Source: Auriscalpium vulgare
Lineage: Eukaryota; Basidiomycota; Agaricomycetes; Russulales; Auriscalpiaceae
Direction: 5' to 3'
Assembly (NCBI GenBank): GCA_019915015.1
Contig: JAHBBC010000002.1
Location: forward strand, 2,480,001 to 2,544,000
Length of the DNA: 64,000 bases
The notes beneath the pieces are model-generated. The model saw only the letters and a program-made list of their open reading frames with translations, had not been told where the DNA came from and searched no databases. Position numbers and translations under genes: made by a program. Below are positions 57,401 through 64,000 of the stretch, one piece after another (position 1 is the stretch's first letter; each line of letters opens with the position of its first letter).

Positions 57401-58247
57401 ACCTTCCCTGCCCTTTCCATACTCACACTCGTGTACACACGCACCGCAAGGCGAGCTTCCGACCTCCTCCCTGCACCGAACGTCGACCACGGACGTGACG
57501 TGTGCAGAGCGAGCTGCACCCTGGGCGAGGATTTGGCGGCACGGCCCTGCAATTTCAGGGCATGGATCACACTCTCAAGGTTGAGAGGTCGCTCGCAAGC
57601 AACTTCAAGTTCATCTCACCGTCCTCGGCGTGCATGCTTGCGCAAGAGCAAGACAGCAGTCCGGCAAGTGCGCTGGTTCGGCATCAAGGGTCGGCCACGG
57701 TCAATGTACAGCAAGACGAGCACTGATGCCTGAGGAAGACGGGCAAGGTGGGCAACGAGGCGCGGCCACGTCAACACCCGTCGCAGCGCCGGGTGGCGCT
57801 GTCATGTCATCCCGGAAGAGGTGCTGCGACTGGGCTGCCACGTCGCTGGACCAGTCCTGGCGTATGTACGCCAGGCAGCCCTGCGCGGACACCAGCTGGC
57901 TTCTACCGTACGTCGCGCCCTGCCTTTATGGTCAGTACTTGGGACTGATTTGCTATATGAACGCCGGTAAACTGTCGGAGTAACAATGGCCTCTGCGCAC
58001 GGCTCCACATTTCCCGCACCAGGGACACTCCATGGCCGCCGCACCCTGGTGTACCGTGCAGGCCAGTCTTTAGGTTCTTGACCGGGTGCTGTACTTGTGC
58101 GGGGGGGTTTTCAATTGTCATGTGCTGTGGTCAAGGACGTGATCCTGATGCTTAAGCAGTCGTACTCTGCGGGGTGAAACTACTTCATTGACGTGTGTTG
58201 GCCTGAGTGCATTGTGTGCTGAGTCAGAATGACATCATCGCCGACAT
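54401..58247. other. Unresolved region, fragments only
   Basis: 3.8 kb with many short frames on both strands and no recognisable domain. The best coding-like stretch is 57502-57726 plus (GRGFGGTALQFQGMDHTLKVE...FKFISPSSACML), which could be a distant 5' exon of the dioxygenase-like gene or a decayed gene. At 56590-56645 there is a SINE-body-like inverted repeat (AATGACGTCAC...GTGCATCCGAAAAGTGCGTCAT). A short duplication TGTCATTCAGTACG is at 54982-55009. Confidence 0.4.
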
Positions 58248-61200
58248 ATGCCTAGTTTGGGTTTCTCTCGTGGTCAAGGGTGCTCGCTGCCCCACTGTCT
58301 TTTGCACTTGACTGTCACCATGAACGTCGGTGCTGAGGACATGCCGCCTGCCCATACTCCCCCAAAGCCTTCTCTCCATGCTGCTTTGCCGATGAAGACC
58401 CACCACATTGCCGCACGCGATGATCGACTCCCATCACTTCATCGTGTCACTGGTGTGCATCCACTGTGTGAAGATCCCAGGCTTGCTGCAGAGACTCATG
58501 GTGTGGGGCGGACTTTTGTCCACATGGAAGATACAAAGTTTGCTGCGATGAAGAAGCGGTGGGATGTCCTGAGTGGCTTGAAGATCCCCTCCAAGATCGA
58601 CAGCCAGGCGTCTGATGGTGGTGCAGGTGCGTCGCATTCTGCATCCTGTGGCCCATTGCTCATTGCACTTTCACAGGATTGTTAAAGATGGAAGCTGGGG
58701 ATGCGATTTTTGCTCGGGCTATCGGTAGCTGCGCGTGTGGTTGTGAAGACATGATCCAGGTGCTGCTCGTTGATGGGTCCATCACGCTGCGTTTTTGCCT
58801 TCACGCTTTGTCGCTCACTCAGCTTCAGCGAATGGTTGCGCGCACTGCCTGGCGGCGACAAACTGTGCGATGACTTGCTGGCGGCTCGTGACCGGATCCT
58901 TGGGCCTGCGGAGGATCGCAATCTATCTGCTACAGGCACTGCGTTTGAGAGGTCTGGCAACGCGATCCCTGTACGGGAGGGGACGCGCACCTACAGCTTG
59001 TGCCTCGGCTACGAGCAGCCGACGCAGCTTGTTGCGCCATCCGTCGGCAACAAAGGTTCTCCAAAGGTCGGCTTAACTGAGGGCCAGAAAATGCGTGAGG
59101 CAATGCAGAAGGTGCGCCTGCCCCTACGTTATCTGGAATCTCGTGCTTAGCACTCTGTTGCAGTCAGCCAACGCTGTGGCTACCGCAGGGTACGACTTCC
59201 TTCCGGAAAACCATCGCGAAGCGATGCAGACTCAAGCGGACCTGGTCAATGCTCCGGCACTTGGTGTCGACGGCAATATGTATTTTGGAAATAATCAATT
59301 GAATATAGCCCCACCGCTGCCGGCGGAATCAGGTGAGATTTCTTTCCGCCATCTCAAGTCGCAATGACTGACACCTGCACAGAGGAGGAAGACCTCCAGG
59401 GTGTATTGGGCCCTGTTGGGGGCGACCATTTCGACCAGTACGACGATCGTTCGGGCTTGACCGGTATGGTTTCGTGCCCCGTGATTCCCGAGACGTTTGA
59501 ATCCGGAACATTTCATCTCATTGAGATCGGGGCATTTTCTCGAATGGATGGCCTCCAAGTGATGTATTTCAACGGGCTTCGACGACATGGAGGAACACCA
59601 CCTCGCGCTCCGGCAGGTCAAGCGGTTGAGAACTCGGCGTACCGGGTCGTCGTCGTATGCTATCCCCCTAGTGTTATCTTTGAGAACCAAGGTATCACTG
59701 CTTTGGCGACGCTCAGGTCTGCGGGTGAGGACCAGTCTGGAAAAGCACATGGTATGCTGACGTTGGATATGGCGGTCAAAAATAAGTGCGTATCCTTGTT
59801 CCATGCTCCTTGATACCCAGCGTGAATGGTTTATTCTTTCAGCCCTGAGGATCGCAGCCGCCAGGGTTGGTCACGCCACGCAACATTCACGGCCGACGCC
59901 ATAACTATCATGTTGATCATCGCCTTGCACATCTTCTTGTGCCGCTCAATGTACCTCCTGATGGTCTTCGTGCTTGCCCAACTGCCACCGGGTGTCGACG
60001 TACGTGGTTTTACAAAGCACCTTTCGCGCACAAGTCACTTAAGCGGACATCAGGTGTATGTTGACCCCGACATTTTCTTTTCCGCGTGCAGCATCAAAGT
60101 TGGCGACCAAGTCATTGTGGCGAAGCCGTGGAAACTGGCGCCTGTGCTAAATAGTTCGTTTCCCTCTGTGCTTGTTTCCCGCCTGTCTGATGTATGTTTC
60201 TCTAGATTTCACGCATCCCTGTGCTGCTGCTCATCGTGCGGCTTCTGCATCGTGGAAAGTCTACAACAACAAGTCCGGGTCTTTCCTCCCAAGCTGTCAT
60301 GCCGACATGGCCAATATCAAGCACTTGGAGATTGCGTCTGACCCGGACCCACCACCTGCTGTCATCGGTGGCCGGCCGCCTGCTTTTATGTATACTTCCA
60401 GTACGTGCCTCCTGTTGATGACTATGTCTTACTCATGTCCAATTCAGTGAAATCGAGGACGGTGGCTGACAAGGTTGCACCTGCCGCCGACAAGACAGAT
60501 GCCGTTGCTACGGATGGTCGGACAGGCATGGCCACTCGTTCGTAGTTCAGCTTCTCCATCTTGACTTCAGCAGCTGAGAATCTTGTAGGTGCTCGGCGTC
60601 GCAACGCGATTGCCGGTGTTATTGGGCATGGCGACAAGCAACAGATGTCGAACGCGTTGGCGAGGACTGAAGCGTCTACACTTGGGGCACTACCAGTTGG
60701 CCGCAAACGTATGCGCAGCCCGGACGGTGATGATGAGGAATGGCAAGAACCAGGTCGACATCCCAAGAGGCGTGCACTCGTTATTCAAAGCGACACCTCT
60801 GATGATGAAGACGGTTCGTTTTCTTTTTCCTCCTACTATGCAAGTTCTGTGCTAATTCAAGTGCCCAGATCCTGCCGCTAATCATGCCAAGTGCTTGATG
60901 CAGTTGTGCTCTCATTTTGGCGTCTCCACTATTGGGACCAGTCAGAAGTTAACAGCGCCCATCATATTGGGTGTCATCCAGTCATGAGCCATTCCTACAA
61001 ATGTCACCCCTGTTGGTCCCGTGCGTGACCTAGGTACGTCGCTCCTTCTATGGCTGTAACGAATTTCTTCTGACCTTGTTTCCTGCAGGATCACATGCAT
61101 TGTCTCTTCCTGCCCTGGCACGCGAGGCTACATCTGTAGCAGCTGCATTCCGCTCCATGCGGGCATCGACAGCCAAATCGTCCGCCCATCAGGCTGCCAA

Positions 61201-63205
61201 ACAGCTGACAAAAGTGCAGCGTGAGATGGGCTCAACAGGCTGGACATCGCCAGACACAATATCGGTTGTTGCAGCGGCTTGGAAGGGTTGGCAGTCCCTA
61301 TCCACTACCCAATCTGCTAACGCGCTGGATGTTCGCCATACGAGGGCATTGCTCATGCAACAACATGCGTCAATGTTCATGTGGCTCGAGTCCTTTGCGC
61401 TTCAATATACCCTATCCATTGGTACTCGATCTACCGACCACATGTCACTTCTGGCGGAGAAGCTTTCTGCCATCATCACGACGCGGTCTCACACAACCGT
61501 CACTCCCCACGACTTTCATCCATCCTTGTCGACCGCCCCGTATACCATTGTCTTGGCACGCGGGCAGACTGATCCACTCCTCGACAATCCGTTCATCCAT
61601 CAGAGACGCGTCTTCAACTTGATGGTTAACACCCTTGCGCAGTGGCTGGGATTCCCCTCTGGAGAGGGTGCCCGCATGCAGGCTTGGCTCGTCTCGGCCT
61701 TATCACAGGTCTTCGGTTCCAATGTGTTGTTCACGTCGGGTGCCTACAACCTCTACAATTGCATTGCTGGGAAGGTTTTGGGGGTTCGGAGCATGCCCAA
61801 GTCTCTTTCTCCACTGGCGCTCGTGCCGTTTATCACATCCATCATCCGCAACACAGCCCTCGCACCCAACTCTCCACTTGCCCAGACCATTTGTTTCATT
61901 GCCGACCTCACACGTTCCGCGTTTTCCGGCAAAGTCAGTGACCTGTCCCCGGCGCAGCAAGCGTTTCTGCAGAGTGTCACGCCCGCAGTGCTACCACTGG
62001 AGTTGTCCTCCGGGCCTTCAGAACTGGCGGACAACGACATGTCAAGCAATGGGGTCGATGATGCCCTTGTAGATGCCGCGAGGGCATCCGGGTCTGGTTC
62101 CTCCTCACCAGCATCAAGCGCAAGCATTGGTGTGGCAGGGACCTCATTTACGACAGGCCTGCATCAACGGAACCCTGCAAGACTTTCTCCACTGTTCCTC
62201 CCTGACACGACGCCTCCGCCGACTCCACAGCCTGTTGATATCAACGCCATCCCTGACACAATCGACATTTACCCATTCATCGGGCGTGCGGTGGAGGTTC
62301 TGAGGATGTTGGAGTATCTAATCGATGCTCCTACTCACCGTGGTGCTGCAATCTGCACGGTGCCATCTGGGTATTCTCAACGTGATCGGGAGGTTCTGGC
62401 CTTTGTCGCCACGAATCTCGACAGGTATCTCCCGTTCCGGGAGAAGGCACCTGCTGTCAAACGTGCGCGAAGTATTTTTGGCCCGTACGCACCTGAACAT
62501 ACTCGGACACGTGCGGGGTTCTACAGTGCCCTGGTCTTTCGGACCCTTCTCTTTGGAAGCGACTACATGTTCGACCATCCAATATTTTTCAACCACAGCA
62601 AAACACTCTTGGATGACCACAGATCTATGATGGCACCGAGCGCCAGTCCTTGCCGCTCCAATGGATACTTCATCGTTATGGATATCTATGGCCCTCCCAT
62701 GCCTCGCTCCATTACCAATGCCTCGAAGCTATGGACCGGAACCCAGTCTGCGACTCCGTTCAATTTTGTCAATGCCGATTCACAGTCGCCCCCCATTCCC
62801 TTCACCGAGTTCTATGAGAGGATCATACGGATGGAACGCAGAACACGAGTCTATCCACAATGTGGTGAACTGCTTGGGTATCTCATCACCGCAGACTACG
62901 TCCATGCAGGCGTGGTCGACATGCCTACAGTGGAAGAGGTGGGGCGCATCATTCACAGTCTTTGTAGAGGTGCAATGCGTGGTCTTCAGCGCCTGGAGTT
63001 GATTGATCCAGGCATCAAGGACTTCGATGACGAAACCCCGCCTGTGCAACATGTTATCTGGGCTTTCCGCACATTCTTCAATGTTGTTTCTTCTGTGCTC
63101 ACGCCTGCAGAGCAGTTGCACATGGGATGGGATGTTATCACAGCAGAACATACCCTTTGTAAAATCAGCCGGTTGTGTAACAAGAGCTCTCTGGACATAT
63201 ATTAG
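58248..63205 (+). CDS. 2OG-Fe(II) dioxygenase-like protein, possibly TET/JBP-related
   Basis: A long multi-exon gene. Exons I can chain in frame: up to 58626, from 58677, one ending at 59111, then 59164-59332, 59383-59785, 59843-60153, 60206-60400, 60448-60537, 60571-60813, 60869-61033 and 61089-63205. The junction between 58735 and 58815 is unresolved and the start is uncertain. Exon 59383-59785 has GGDHFDQYDD (H and D at 59427 and 59433), then GTFHLIEIG, FNGLRRHGGTPP (distal H at 59586) and AYRVVVVCYPP (Arg at 59643): the metal- and 2-oxoglutarate-binding pattern of this fold. The context recalls fungal TET/JBP-type 5-methylcytosine oxidases, known to be associated with KDZ transposons. The last exon is a roughly 700-residue helical region of unknown role. 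An in-frame TGA at 60985-60987 breaks the frame unless a weaker intron (60971-61088, GTGTCA donor) is used, which keeps the frame. Confidence 0.6.
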
Positions 63206-63411
63206 GTTGCGACTACCATGTATACTACTTTTGCAGATCATCCTCCATTCTACCTTCCTCTGGTGGGGATGCTTTCGCTCTCTTGGTCTCCCCGGTCTCA
63301 GAGTAACCAATTTTACGTTTGACGCGTTTACTAATGGAGCATGTTTTCTCTACCTGACCTTGTTTGTCGGCCAGATCACGCTTGAATGCCTATGGTGCGC
63401 TCAGTCTCATC
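63206..63411. other. Convergent intergenic space
   Basis: 206 bases between the ends of two convergent genes. Nothing specific seen. Confidence 0.4.
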
Positions 63412-63969
63412 TTAACCGTGAACGTTGAACACCATGCTTACATCTTGCAACTCCCGGTCCAGGATTGCGATAGACCGCAGCTTGGCAACCATGCGGAAGC
63501 TTCCCTTTCTTCCCCAGAGCGGTACAGATGCGAAAGCGACTTGCAGCTGCACAACTTGACCAATGCGTAGTATCGACGGATCGATCGGGACAAAATGTGG
63601 CTGCCCAGTCCTTGGATATAAGTTAGCAAAGTACAATCACACAGGTGGTACAAATAAGACTCACATTGGATCTTTCAGGCAATCATAATATAACACTTGA
63701 TTGTCCTCCAGGTGTGAACCGACACCAGCCATGGTAGACGTCAAGATCCCATTGGGGTCGATGACACTTCCGAAAGGTATGGCGATCTCACCCTTGACCT
63801 GGTTTCGCGGTGTGACGTATCTGCTAGAAAAATCCAGCTCCAAGGCAGAGTCTGGTGCGTCGAGCCCATGTGGTTCAAGTGCGTTGAGCTTGTACAATGA
63901 ACTAAGTCGGTGGTGTACATCCTTGAAGCCTCTCGCAGCCTGTTGAAATTCCGGTGCGCCGAACCCCAT
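63412..63969 (-). CDS. Uncharacterised basidiomycete family protein, start possibly beyond window
   Basis: Two exons, 63969-63665 and 63610-63412, joined in frame by a GTGAGT...CCAAG intron of 54 nt, give 167 residues from the first ATG; the frame is open to the window end, so the true start and more exons may lie outside. The C-terminal part reads FVPIDPSILRIGQVVQLQVAF, VPLWGRKGSFRM, LRSIAILD. I know the pattern 'PIDP..FR.GD.VE.Q.SF..VP......M...LRS..LLD' from repeated hypothetical proteins of agaricomycetes, often near transposons. Function unknown. Confidence 0.6.
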
Positions 63970-64000
63970 GATCTTGACGCTCTGCTTTGCCCATGCCGGT

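Overview
The window is repeat-dense nuclear DNA from a basidiomycete, most likely a mushroom-forming agaricomycete. The reasons are: many coding regions broken by GT-AG introns of about 45-65 nt; two KDZ transposase genes with the cysteine-cluster region typical of agaricomycetes; a dioxygenase-like gene of the kind these fungi expand; a Pcl-type cyclin copy; and near-identical WD40 repeats ending in the basidiomycete NLR-type tail. Almost no ordinary single-copy gene is visible. The window is a stack of mobile elements inserted into one another.

Layout. 1-8217: a minus-strand Ty3/gypsy element (family A) whose 1.3 kb LTR is split by a palindromic foldback element (8-bp target duplication), which is itself split by a 1.7 kb CACTA-like element. 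8218-9345 and 15309-16033: two pieces of WD40 repeat gene. 9.4-17.2 kb: SINE-like elements with tRNA-like heads, a solo family-A LTR and further LTR fragments, two LTRs lying head to head. 17.2-23.48 kb: a plus-strand family-A element with gag-protease and reverse transcriptase, cut off in RNase H by the LTR of a second gypsy element (family B) at 23480. Family B's gag is split by a roughly 13.6 kb KDZ transposon (KDZ1, about 24.8-38.4 kb) and is cut short at 39.49 kb by a second, inverted copy of the foldback element.

41.8-54.4 kb: a second KDZ transposon (KDZ2). Both KDZ elements have the same plan: a multi-exon CxC2/KDZ transposase transcribed outward on one side, a companion gene transcribed outward on the other side, cargo genes between or beside them, and dense subterminal repeat arrays whose motif is private to each element. 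By my splicing both transposases are intact (1028 and 1116 residues). The two companion proteins share architecture and three intron positions, although their sequences are very diverged. KDZ1 also carries a pseudogene copy of a host cyclin and a large inverted repeat. KDZ2 also carries a protein with two RNase H1 N-terminal (viroplasmin-like) domains.

54.4-58.2 kb is unresolved. 58.2-63.2 kb holds a long multi-exon gene with the HxD...H...R pattern of a 2-oxoglutarate/Fe(II) dioxygenase, resembling the fungal TET/JBP-like group, with one in-frame TGA that a weaker alternative intron could remove. The window ends in a minus-strand gene of an unnamed, repeated basidiomycete family.
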